From Bacillota bacterium (GTDB taxonomy: Bacteria; Bacillota; SHA-98; UBA4971): a stretch of DNA of 64,000 nt. The DNA is taken from positions 1 through 64,000 of the forward strand of contig JASEJE010000018.1 in NCBI GenBank assembly GCA_030024085.1, in the 5' to 3' direction. The notes beneath the pieces were generated by a model. It ran no database searches, was not told where the DNA came from, and was given only the letters and a program-made list of their open reading frames with translations. Below are positions 8,282-16,588 of the stretch, in pieces; within the stretch, counting starts at the first letter, position 1; every line of letters begins with the position of its first letter. A program made the position numbers and the translations under genes.

Positions 8282-8608
8282 ATGGCAGAAGGGGTCGTTC
8301 AGGTAAGCGACGCCACTTTCAGTGAAGAGGTGCTGAAGTCTGAGGAGCCTGTGCTCGTGGACTTCTGGGCGGAGTGGTGTGGTCCGTGCAGGATGATGGC
8401 ACCAGTGGTCGAGGATATCGCTGCCGACTATGCAGGTAGGATGAAGGTTGCCAAGCTGAACGTGGACGAGAACCGCATATCCGCGACCACCTACGGCATA
8501 ATGAGCATCCCCACCCTGGGGCTGTTCAAGGGCGGCCAGCTAGTCCAGAAGTTCGTAGGATTCATGCCCAAGCATGAGCTTGCCCGACGCATAGACGCAG
8601 TTCTGTGA
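8282..8608 (+). CDS. trxA: Thioredoxin
   Basis: A 108-residue classical thioredoxin with the redox site WCGPC (Cys33, Cys36) in VDFWAEWCGPCRMMAPVVED, the conserved cis-Pro in GIMSIPTLGLFKGG, and a C-terminal helix. It reduces protein disulfides in the cytoplasm using thioredoxin reductase. ATG 8282 is preceded by GAAAGGAAGG. The open frame continues upstream into repeat sequence, which is not homologous. It is a single gene. Confidence 0.95.
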   Translation: MAEGVVQVSDATFSEEVLKSEEPVLVDFWAEWCGPCRMMAPVVEDIAADYAGRMKVAKLNVDENRISATTYGIMSIPTLGLFKGGQLVQKFVGFMPKHELARRIDAVL

Positions 8609-9231
8609 CCCGTGTGGCTCGTGCCGGCCCGTGTAGGCCGAGTAGCCTGTGTAGCCTGTGTGGTCTGTCGTCCCTGTTGCCCACAAGACCTGCACGGTAC
8701 GGGCGCGAGCCGATGGCGAGAGAGGGTTGGCCCCGGCCGCAGCTGCAGCCCCAGTGCGGCTAAGTGAGGGTGCGTTAGCTCTCGCCCGTCTTCCAGTAGT
8801 TGCCGGGTTGCCGGTGCTGCACTCTCTCTTTGAGTCACCGGCAGCCCCTCCCAGAAGGCGGGAGCATTTCTGCACCCTCACTTAGGTGCCGGCCCTGTCT
8901 TTCCCTCATATCCCATGCCCCATGCCCATGCCCGATGCTCGATCCCTCACCTGTGGCGATTCAGACCGATTTCAGAATCTGTTCATGGCCTGTTCAGATC
9001 GCCGCTATAGAATCGGCTTGCAAGCAAAACAGCGGGGGGACGACAGCACCCGAGGCGTTCCGCCGACTTGCAGAAGCTGCCGGAAGGTATCCCGGGATTT
9101 CGGCGAGAATAAACGCATAAGGGGTTGGCAGTACCGGGCTTGCAGCCGGCGCGTATGCGAGAGGTGTCCGTCCGTTGATAAAGCCTGACGATCTCCTCCC
9201 GCGATTGCCGGGAAGAAGGGGGAGTTGTGCC
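8609..9231. other. Long intergenic stretch containing repeats
   Basis: About 620 bp between thioredoxin and the LiaF-like gene. 8609-8670 is a degenerate GTGTAGCCT-type minisatellite and 8760-8885 is a palindromic element listed separately. The rest, including a CCATGCCC-rich patch near 8910-8935, shows no supported gene. Confidence 0.5.
8760..8885. repeat. Short palindromic interspersed element with 14-bp terminal inverted repeats
   Basis: The left end CTAAGTGAGGGTGC (8760-8773) is exactly inverted at the right end (8872-8885). Inside are a second inverted pair GCCGGTG/CACCGGC and an approximate CTCGCCC/GGCGGGAG pair. The whole 126 bp can fold into one hairpin. Ends and core match the larger elements at 33089, 34950 and 46050, and part of 47711-47765 is the inverted complement of its right half. 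Confidence 0.8.
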
Positions 9232-9732
9232 GTGAAGTGGCCTCGGGTTGCTCTCGGCGCTGGGATTGCGCTTGTCGGGTTGTGGTTGCTGCTCTATAAC
9301 ATCGGCGTCGTGTCCTCGTTGCCCTGGTTCTGGTGGCCGCTTGTGCCGCTCGGGCTTGGGGTGATCCTGCATTGGGTCGCATTCACCGAGAAAGGGTCGG
9401 AGGCCTTCTTCATCCCGGGCGGGCTTCTCACGATCGTCGGCGTGCTCTTCCTTGCATGCCAGGTCGTTGGATGGGACATCCTCGAATACCTTTGGCCCGT
9501 ATTCCCGCTCTCGGTCGGCGTGGGGTTCCTGGAGGCGTACCTTTTCGGCGGGCGACACGTGGAGTTGCTCATACCTGCCGTGCCCACGCTGGGCGTGGGC
9601 ATCATCGGGCTTTCAGCGACGCTCGCCCGGGGACTAGGAAAGTGGCTCCTGCCCATCGCGATCATGGCGGTCGGGCTCCTGATACTGCTAGCGCCCGGGG
9701 CTGGGCGACGGGTCGGGCCTCGCTCAGAATGA
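9232..9732 (+). CDS. LiaI/LiaF-like multi-pass membrane protein (DUF5668-like)
   Basis: A 166-residue very hydrophobic protein with about five to six membrane segments: LGAGIALVGLWLLLYNIGVV, a WFWWPLVPLGLGVIL segment, GLLTIVGVLFLACQVVGW, a YLWPVFPLSVGVGF segment, and LLPIAIMAVGLLILLA. Repeated F/YWPlxPlxxG motifs are typical of the LiaI-LiaF-like transmembrane region seen in cell-envelope stress proteins. I chose GTG 9232 with GGGGGAG 7 nt upstream over a longer frame starting at 9175. No LiaRS-like two-component system adjoins it, so its role is not assigned. Confidence 0.75.
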   Translation: MKWPRVALGAGIALVGLWLLLYNIGVVSSLPWFWWPLVPLGLGVILHWVAFTEKGSEAFFIPGGLLTIVGVLFLACQVVGWDILEYLWPVFPLSVGVGFLEAYLFGGRHVELLIPAVPTLGVGIIGLSATLARGLGKWLLPIAIMAVGLLILLAPGAGRRVGPRSE

Positions 9733-10042
9733 GCCGGAGCCGGTGCAGGTCACTTTAGCTTCGCCGCTATGAGCCCGGGCGCGCCCGAGCGCCCAAGACT
9801 TCGCGAACAGCGGCACCAGTGGTGGCAGTGCCCGGTACGCGGGGGACGGGGGCGCTGCCTGCCCGGCACGTGTACGAGCGTGGTTGTGCACCAGACAGAA
9901 CAGAACATCAGGAACCCTTCCAGGGCGTCCTTCCCCAAGGCCGCAGCAATAAGCCGGGGACCCACCTGCGGATGGGCCCAGCGCGTAGTCCACGATCACC
10001 TTGTCCTCCCCACGACCCCATTGGCTTTAGTCCTGGGGCGGC
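9733..10042. other. Gap before the accessory island
   Basis: 310 bp between the convergent LiaF-like gene and hsdR. No gene, direct repeat or clear terminator is recognised. This is the left edge of the restriction-modification island. Confidence 0.4.
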
Positions 10043-12526
10043 TCAGCCAGCTGCCTGGACGAACTCCCAACCCAGCAGCTCGGCCTGCTCCAGCACTGTC
10101 TGGGTGGCCTTCTCCTGCTTGTCAGGCGGATAGCCGTGCCTGCGGAGGATGCGCTTCACGAGCACACGGAGGTGGGCGCGCACGTTCTCTCGCACTGTCC
10201 AGTCAATCGTGACGTTGGCGCGCACGGCCGCCACGAGCTCGCGGGCGATGGCGCGCAGCGTCTCGTCGCCCAGGATCTTAACCGCGCTGTCGTTGGTCTC
10301 GAGCGCGTCGTAGAAGGCCAGTTCCTCTTCGCTGAGACCGAGTTGCTCGCCGCGCCGATCCGCCTCGCGCATCTCCCTGGCCAGCGCGATCAGTTCCTCA
10401 AGGACCTGCGCCGCCTCGACGGCGCGGTTCTGGTAGCGGCGGATCGCCTGCTCCAGCAGCTCGGCGAACGAACGGGCCTGGACAATGTTCTTCTGCCGAC
10501 GGGTGCGGATCTCGCCGCTCAGCAGCTTGCGCAGCAGCTCCACCGCCAGATTCTTCTGCGGCATCCCGCGCACCTCGGCCAGGAACTCCTCGGAGAGGAT
10601 CGAGATATCCGGCTTCTTGAGGCCCGCCGCCGCGAAGATGTCAACCACTCCCTCGGAGGCGACGGCGCGCGAGACGATCTGCCGGATGGCGTGGTCCAGT
10701 TCCTCCTCTGTCTTCGCCTCGCCCGGCGCGCGCTTGGCCAGGCCCGCCCGCACTGCTTGGAAGAAGGCCACGTCGTCGCGGATGGCGAGCGCCTCCTCGT
10801 GCGGCACGGCCAGCGCGAAGGCCTGGGACAGCTCGTGTACGGCGCGCATGAGGCGGTCCTTGCCGTCCTCCTGCGCGAGGATGTGCTCCTGGGCCGAGGG
10901 CAGGAGCGAGAGCCGCTCCTCGGGCGCGCCGGTCACCCACCGCGACCAGTCGAAGCCGTGGAAGAGGTTGCAGCAGACCTCGTACTTCTCCAGCATCACC
11001 GCCACCGCCTCCTGCTGGTCGATGGCTGTTCTCCCCCTGCCGCCGCTCTCAGTGTAAGTGGCGAGCGCCGCCTTGAGCTCGTGCGCAAGCCCGAGGTAGT
11101 CCACTACAAGCCCGCCCGGCTTGTCGCGGAACACGCGGTTCACCCGGGCGATGGCCTGCATGAGCCCGTGGCCGCGCATGGGCTTGTCCAGATAGACCGT
11201 ATGCAGGCTCGGGCAGTCAAAGCCGGTGAGCCACATGTCGCGCACGATGACCATGCGGAAGGGATCGTTCGGGTCGCGGAAGCGATTGGCCAGTAGCTCG
11301 CGCCGCGCTTTGCTGCGGGCGTGTTGCGCTACGCGGGGGCCTTCTGAGGCGTTGCCCGTCATCACCACTTTGAGCAGCCCCTTGTCGTCGTCCTCGTGAA
11401 ACCAGTCCGGCCGGAGCCTCACGATCTCGTCGTGCAGGTCCATGCAGATGCGCCGGCTCATGCAAACTACCATCGCCTTGCCGTCCAAGGCCTCGAGCCG
11501 TCGCTCGAAATGCTCCACGATGTCCTGCGCGATGAGCTTTAAGCGCTTCTCGGCCCCCACGATGGCTTCCAGCTGCGCCCATTTAGTCTTGAGCTTCTCC
11601 TTGCGCTCGACCTCCTCGCCCTCCGTCACCTCTTCGAAGTCCGGGTCGATGCGCGGCCGTTCGGATTCTTTGAGCGCCAGTTTCGCCAGCCGGCTCTCGT
11701 AGTAGATCGGGACCGTAGCGTGATCCTCCACGGCGCGCTGGATGTCGTAAATCGAGATGTAGTCGCCGAAGACCGCACGCGTATTGGCGTCGGCCGTCTC
11801 GATGGGCGTGCCAGTGAAGCCGATGAACGAGGCATGGGGCAGCGCGTCGCGCAGGTGGCGCGCGAAGCCGTCAATGAAATCATACTGGCTTCGATGGGCC
11901 TCGTCGGCGATGACGACGATGTTCCTGCGCTCGGAGAGCGTCGGGTGCTGGTCGCCCTTCTCCTCGGGCAGGAACTTCTGGATCGTGGTGAAGACCACCC
12001 CACCCGTGTCTACCGCGAGCTTCTGGCGCAGGTCGGCCCGACTTTCGGCCTGCACCGGAGGCTGGCGCAGGAGGTCCTGGCATCGGGAGAAGGTGCCGAA
12101 GAGCTGGTCGTCGAGGTCGTTGCGGTCGGTGAGGACCACGACCGTCGGGTTGCCCATCGCCGGCTCGCGGATGATCCGGCCGGCGTAGAAGGCCATGGTC
12201 AGACTCTTGCCCGAACCCTGGGTATGCCAGACCACACCGATCCGGCGATCGCCCGGCTTGCCACCGTGCCGCTTTCCGGCCTCGTACCGCCCCCGCTCCT
12301 CGGCGACCCGGTCCGCCGCCCCGAGTTGCGCGGCGCGCAGCGTCTCGGCCACCGCCGCCCGCACCGCGCGGAACTGGTGGTAGCATGCCGTTTTCTTGAC
12401 GAGCCGGCCACCGCCCTGGTCCTCGAAGACGATGAAGTCGCGGAGGAGACCGAGGAAGCACAGCTCTGTTCGCCCCGAAGATGAGGGTGATAGGATGCAG
12501 TGGGATCTGGTGCCAGAGCCGAACAC
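10043..12526 (-). CDS. hsdR: Type I restriction enzyme R subunit lacking its N-terminal nuclease domain
   Basis: An 827-residue frame that aligns with HsdR only from [10 protein letters not shown] (about residue 27) onward. Helicase motifs are present: [14 protein letters not shown] (Walker A), [12 protein letters not shown] (DEAH box), [11 protein letters not shown], and [16 protein letters not shown] (motif VI). HsdR proteins are normally ~1000 residues, with an N-terminal PD-(D/E)xK nuclease domain of about 200-250 residues. That domain is missing, and the first ~25 residues are unrelated junction sequence after an in-frame TGA. No hsdM or hsdS lies nearby. It should not cut DNA as a type I enzyme; the GTG at 12526 is nominal. 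Confidence 0.85.
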   Translation of the reverse strand: MFGSGTRSHCILSPSSSGRTELCFLGLLRDFIVFEDQGGGRLVKKTACYHQFRAVRAAVAETLRAAQLGAADRVAEERGRYEAGKRHGGKPGDRRIGVVWHTQGSGKSLTMAFYAGRIIREPAMGNPTVVVLTDRNDLDDQLFGTFSRCQDLLRQPPVQAESRADLRQKLAVDTGGVVFTTIQKFLPEEKGDQHPTLSERRNIVVIADEAHRSQYDFIDGFARHLRDALPHASFIGFTGTPIETADANTRAVFGDYISIYDIQRAVEDHATVPIYYESRLAKLALKESERPRIDPDFEEVTEGEEVERKEKLKTKWAQLEAIVGAEKRLKLIAQDIVEHFERRLEALDGKAMVVCMSRRICMDLHDEIVRLRPDWFHEDDDKGLLKVVMTGNASEGPRVAQHARSKARRELLANRFRDPNDPFRMVIVRDMWLTGFDCPSLHTVYLDKPMRGHGLMQAIARVNRVFRDKPGGLVVDYLGLAHELKAALATYTESGGRGRTAIDQQEAVAVMLEKYEVCCNLFHGFDWSRWVTGAPEERLSLLPSAQEHILAQEDGKDRLMRAVHELSQAFALAVPHEEALAIRDDVAFFQAVRAGLAKRAPGEAKTEEELDHAIRQIVSRAVASEGVVDIFAAAGLKKPDISILSEEFLAEVRGMPQKNLAVELLRKLLSGEIRTRRQKNIVQARSFAELLEQAIRRYQNRAVEAAQVLEELIALAREMREADRRGEQLGLSEEELAFYDALETNDSAVKILGDETLRAIARELVAAVRANVTIDWTVRENVRAHLRVLVKRILRRHGYPPDKQEKATQTVLEQAELLGWEFVQAAG

Positions 12527-12560
12527 TTTAAGATGTCAGAGTTGGTCAGGTTGAGAGCGG

Positions 12561-13229
12561 TTAGCATCTCAGGGTCCCTACCGAAGTACGAAGTAGCGGC
12601 GCTATGACGGTGGCCGCTTTCGCAACCAGTTCCACGAACCCGGCCGCTGTAACCGCCTTCTCGATACCTGCCCATAAGGTTCTCACCACGGATCCCGAAG
12701 GAAAAGGCTTCTGCAATTGGCTCTGCAAACTGTCAATATCCGCTACGACATCTAGCTTTTCCTGGTCTTCGATCGCTGGCGACACCAACACCGCCTTCTT
12801 CATATCCTCAAGAACGCGGAACAGCTCGGTGAAGGTTGTGTTGACAACGTTTCCGTCGCCCACAACCGTCACCCCCTGAATGTTCGTGATGTTCAGGTGT
12901 GGCGCTGTCGGCGAACGCTGGTAAGTAGACGCCGCTTCAAGTCGGTCAATGCCCGCATCGGAGATCTTGTAGGAGCGCTTCTCCGCCTGCTGCGTCGTGC
13001 CCGCTTGCGTGGTGAACGTGCGGTTTTCGATCACCTCCCGAACCCATCCCTTCTGGATCAGATAGTCAAGATTGCTCGCCACCTCCTGCTGCTTGAACCC
13101 TTGCGGCTTCAAAGCCCGAGCTAAATCGCGAATTCCGATCCCAGCACTCCTCGGGCTTCTCGCCCGCTTGTGCACTTGGTACAGGTGTCGCAGGATTGCG
13201 TCCCGAACTACATCGCTAGGGTTACTCAT
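12561..13229 (-). CDS. Winged-helix protein with NITNIQG/GDGNVVN motif, function unknown
   Basis: A 222-residue protein. Residues ~5-70 look like a winged helix (ARALKPQGFKQQEVASNLDY, LIQKGWVREVIENRTF). Residues ~110-130 carry NITNIQGVTVVGDGNVVNTT, a motif shared by various defence-associated hypothetical proteins. The tail is a helical region (WAGIEKAVTAAGFVELVAKA). It has a good GGAGGTGCGT before its ATG. It sits between the truncated hsdR and a decayed Ymh-family gene in the restriction island. A defence link is by context only; I do not recognise a precise family. Confidence 0.6.
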   Translation of the reverse strand: MSNPSDVVRDAILRHLYQVHKRARSPRSAGIGIRDLARALKPQGFKQQEVASNLDYLIQKGWVREVIENRTFTTQAGTTQQAEKRSYKISDAGIDRLEAASTYQRSPTAPHLNITNIQGVTVVGDGNVVNTTFTELFRVLEDMKKAVLVSPAIEDQEKLDVVADIDSLQSQLQKPFPSGSVVRTLWAGIEKAVTAAGFVELVAKAATVIAPLLRTSVGTLRC

Positions 13230-13465
13230 ATACGCACCTCCTTAGAAGTCGATACGCGCAGGCCATAGAAAAGGCGATCGGAATCTTTTCTCGATATTCG
13301 CGGGCGCTTGGAAGACGGTGGAGGCCAATCTCGGAAAAAGTCCTTTCTCATTCGTATCCCCCGTGGCACCATTTGCCGCACCGGGAGGCGTGACGCGGTG
13401 CAGAAGGGTCTGCCGCGCTGTGCCGAAGACTTGGAGTTGGCGAGGCGGAAAGCGGTAAGCAATCG

Positions 13466-13707
13466 TTATGCACCTGCCGCAGGGTACGGTACTCGAACTG
13501 TCTCGTCGACCTTGCAGTGAAGCAGTGAGATCAAGGCAAGATAGTCGGCCGCGTCGTCGTCATCCTTCCAGATAATCTTCGGTTCATAGGCGCGGGGATT
13601 CCGAATCGCGGCGAAGCACGCCTTAAGGAGCATCGCAAAGCCCACGTGTTCAGAATCCGGGCGATCTGTTCCAGATGGTTTTCGTTGAAGTAGGGAAAGG
13701 CGGTCAT
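13466..13707 (-). pseudogene. Remnant of a TIGR02391 (Ymh) family gene
   Basis: Two pieces of the family appear in different frames. MTAFPYFNENHLEQIARIL starts in one frame at 13707. AAIRNPRAYEPKIIWKDD and DAADYLALISLLHCKVDE follow in another frame up to 13466. The middle (normally ~100 residues) is missing. This is a deleted and frameshifted relic between the winged-helix gene and res. Ymh-family proteins commonly lie in defence islands. Confidence 0.6.
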
Positions 13708-13759
13708 AACCCTCGTTCCCACTCCGAGGCCCCCTGCTTAATCTCTTGGACAAGTTCCT

Positions 13760-16588
13760 TCATTGTGAATAACCGTGAATGGCCCGCATCAGCACGTCCT
13801 TAACTTCTCCCGGTTTGCGGGCCAGCGCCCATCGCCAACGGCCGAAGCCACCGTGCGCGTTCACTGCCTGTACCCATTCGTCCAAGTAGCGACGCTTGAC
13901 CTGATCCTGTTCAGTATCCTGGCCCTTCGTTTCCAAAACGAGCATGTCGCCGTTGACGAGGCGAACCAGAAAGTCGGGCCGGTATTTCCGCACCACGCCT
14001 CGATAGACGTACAACACCTCAAAGCCCAAATGATCGTTCTTCACCCATGCGGCGACGTGGTCGCTATTGTCCAGAACGAAGGCGTCCGACGCTTCCCATG
14101 TGCTGTCGTACACGCAGACGTTGATGTGCGATTTGCGCGTCCGTTCGCACGGCTTGCCCGTGTACCACGTGCGCATATCGCCCGTGGAACGGATGGGGTG
14201 ATCGCGATCGAAGACCGGCGTGAGCCGTTCCGTGTTCTCCTGTCGCACCGCCTCCCAGATGTGCCCCACGACCCGCGACATATTGAGGGTGATGATCAAC
14301 CGGCGGCGCAGATCGTCCTGATGGAACAGGGGCGGGTGAATCAGGATGCGGTCAGAGCAGATGAACTGTTCCACCAACCGTACCAACTGCGCCAGCAAGA
14401 CCTCCCGGCTGCCCCGCCAGTCGTGTTTCATCTGGTCGAACACATCCCGCGCCGCCTCAAAGATGATGCGCTGCGTGCGGAACTCGCGCGCCAACTGCTC
14501 CAGCTCGATGCGGTTGACCTGGGTCACATCCGGCTTGCCTTCCAGGATAGGCGCTAGTTCCGCTACCTGAGCCGTCTGCGCTGCGTCCAGCTCCAGCGGG
14601 CGCAATCTGTCCCAATCCACCGATAGCGTCGCGTTAAGAACGTGTTCGATCCGCACCACATTGGGCCAGCGGATTTCAAACTGCGCCTTGGCCGGGTCTG
14701 GCTCGACAGCGGTCTTGGGGGTGGGCGGCGGAGGTGGGCCATCCTCTCCGCTTTCGTGTGGCAAAAAGGTAAACGGCACGCCGAAAACGTTGACGTACTC
14801 CGGCTCAAACAGCCCCGTTTCCGGATTGACCTCATACGACGTGCGGCGCAGGCCACGTCCTACTACCTGCTCGCAAAGCAATTGGCTGGTGAAGGCACGC
14901 AGGCCCATAATGTGCGTCACCGTCTTGGCATCCCACCCCTCGCTGAGCATCCCCACCGATATAACGTTCTGGATTTTTCCGCCGGGTTGGCCGACACGGC
15001 CCACTGTGTCCACTATGCGGCGCAACCGTTCGGCCTGCTCGGCCTTGGTCGGCTTGCGCTCGGTAGGGGCCTCGCCTGCCTCTTCACCTTCTTCCGGTGC
15101 TTCTAACGGCAACGCCGGTTCCTCCTGTGCCTCGGCCTCGTCCAACACCTTCGAGTCGATGTGCAGTATGCGCTCCGGGTCACACAGCTCATCAATGTGG
15201 ATGCGTTTGGTATCAAATGCGTGCTTGACCCGCGCCGCTGTCTCGGTGCGGTTGCACACGGTGATCATCACCGGCGGAGTGGGCAGCCCGGCTTCGGCCC
15301 GTGCTTTCGCAGTCTCGCGCCAATCATAGCCCAGCAGGTAATAAGCGTTCAGCACCAGGTCGGGCAGCGGCTCTTCCGGTTTGGCCCGGCGGTTCAGGTC
15401 GTCTTTTGCCTCCGGGTCGTTGTAAATGTGATAGAGGCGCGATTTGTAAGTCTTGGCGTCGGGCACGGCGTCGTCGCGCACCACCACGCGCGGCGTTTTG
15501 ACCAGCCCGGACTCGATGGCGTCGTTCAGGCCAAAGTCGCTGACGATCCAGCCGAACAACGCCTCCTCACTGCTCTTCTTGCCCGAGGGAGTAAAGGGCG
15601 TGGCGGAGAAGTCATAACACTTGAGGATGCCCCGCGAGCGGTGCAGCCGGTCCAGCCCGCCAATCCAGACCGTCGCTTCCTCGGCGCTGTCCTTCAGGTC
15701 GCGCTGTCGCAGGTATTTGCCCTCCGCCTCCCAGTTGACGCGCCAAGCGTGGTGCGCCTCGTCGTTGATCACCAGCAGGTTGCTGGCGTTCGCCATCTCG
15801 CCCAGCACCTCGCGGGTGTAGGCCTCGTCGCTCTTAACGCCGCGCTTGTCCACGCTGCGGCGTTTCTTGATCTGCTCCTCGCTCTCCCAGGCCAGGGCAT
15901 GCCAGTTGTGCACCAGCACCTGGCCCTGGCGCAGTTTGTCGAGCAGCGCCGGTGGCACGATGCGAAACGCCTCGTAATAGTTCCCCGCCGCCGAAGGTTG
16001 CAGCACCACCAGTCGGTTCCTCACCGTCAGGCCGGGGGCGATCACCAGCACGTTCTTGGAAAAGCGGGCATCCTGCGGGTAGGTGACTTTGTTCAGGATA
16101 TGCCACGCGATCACCATCGCCATCACGATGGTCTTGCCCGTGCCGGTAGCCATCTTGCAGCACTGGCGCTCGAAGGCGCCGCCGTCGCCGGGGATTTCAA
16201 TGCCCACCCTTTCAGCAGCGGGCGCCTCAAGCAGCCAGATGAGCGTTTCCACCGCCTCCAGCTGGCAGAAGAAAAAGCGCCGCGTGTCGAACTCTTCCGG
16301 GTCGCGCCAGTATTCCAGCAGCCGCTTGGTAATGCTGGTGACCCCCGGATAGCCCGCCGCGCGCCAGGCTTTGACGCGCGGGCGAATCTGATTGACCAGT
16401 GGGATCGCAACGAAGATGCCCAGATCGTCGAAGGCCTTGGAGTTCTCCGACGCTATCACGTAACCCGCCGGGCGGCGGCCTTCCACCAGGTCGAACGTCC
16501 TCGTCTGACGGTCGTAACGCCAATGGCGGGTCGGCTCCTCGTAGGGCGAGTTGATGATCAGGCGGTCGATGGTCGTTCTTCCCATCAA
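13760..16588 (-). CDS. res: Type III restriction enzyme, Res subunit
   Basis: A 942-residue DEAD/H helicase-nuclease. Walker A MATGTGKTIVMA lies near residues 146-157. Other motifs are LLVINDEAHHAW (motif II), CYDFSATPF (motif III), SVGMLSEGWD and EQVVGRGLRR (motif VI). The C-terminus has the PD-(D/E)xK endonuclease signature YRPDFLVRL...MLVLETKG. Type III Res translocates along or slides on DNA with Mod and cleaves ~25 bp from one of two inversely oriented sites. Its start overlaps the mod stop by 4 nt (ATGA). An Ala/Glu/Pro-rich insert (~residues 488-518) and a poly-Pro stretch near 625 are present. It appears intact. Confidence 0.93.
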   Translation of the reverse strand: MMGRTTIDRLIINSPYEEPTRHWRYDRQTRTFDLVEGRRPAGYVIASENSKAFDDLGIFVAIPLVNQIRPRVKAWRAAGYPGVTSITKRLLEYWRDPEEFDTRRFFFCQLEAVETLIWLLEAPAAERVGIEIPGDGGAFERQCCKMATGTGKTIVMAMVIAWHILNKVTYPQDARFSKNVLVIAPGLTVRNRLVVLQPSAAGNYYEAFRIVPPALLDKLRQGQVLVHNWHALAWESEEQIKKRRSVDKRGVKSDEAYTREVLGEMANASNLLVINDEAHHAWRVNWEAEGKYLRQRDLKDSAEEATVWIGGLDRLHRSRGILKCYDFSATPFTPSGKKSSEEALFGWIVSDFGLNDAIESGLVKTPRVVVRDDAVPDAKTYKSRLYHIYNDPEAKDDLNRRAKPEEPLPDLVLNAYYLLGYDWRETAKARAEAGLPTPPVMITVCNRTETAARVKHAFDTKRIHIDELCDPERILHIDSKVLDEAEAQEEPALPLEAPEEGEEAGEAPTERKPTKAEQAERLRRIVDTVGRVGQPGGKIQNVISVGMLSEGWDAKTVTHIMGLRAFTSQLLCEQVVGRGLRRTSYEVNPETGLFEPEYVNVFGVPFTFLPHESGEDGPPPPPTPKTAVEPDPAKAQFEIRWPNVVRIEHVLNATLSVDWDRLRPLELDAAQTAQVAELAPILEGKPDVTQVNRIELEQLAREFRTQRIIFEAARDVFDQMKHDWRGSREVLLAQLVRLVEQFICSDRILIHPPLFHQDDLRRRLIITLNMSRVVGHIWEAVRQENTERLTPVFDRDHPIRSTGDMRTWYTGKPCERTRKSHINVCVYDSTWEASDAFVLDNSDHVAAWVKNDHLGFEVLYVYRGVVRKYRPDFLVRLVNGDMLVLETKGQDTEQDQVKRRYLDEWVQAVNAHGGFGRWRWALARKPGEVKDVLMRAIHGYSQ

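Noticed and set aside
12510-13462. Two short frames starting [11 protein letters not shown] and MLTAFRLANSK that resemble the start of AAA ATPases (MLT..R..NFKSF)
   Set aside because: The similarity ends after ~12 residues and no Walker motifs follow; at most they are tiny relics.
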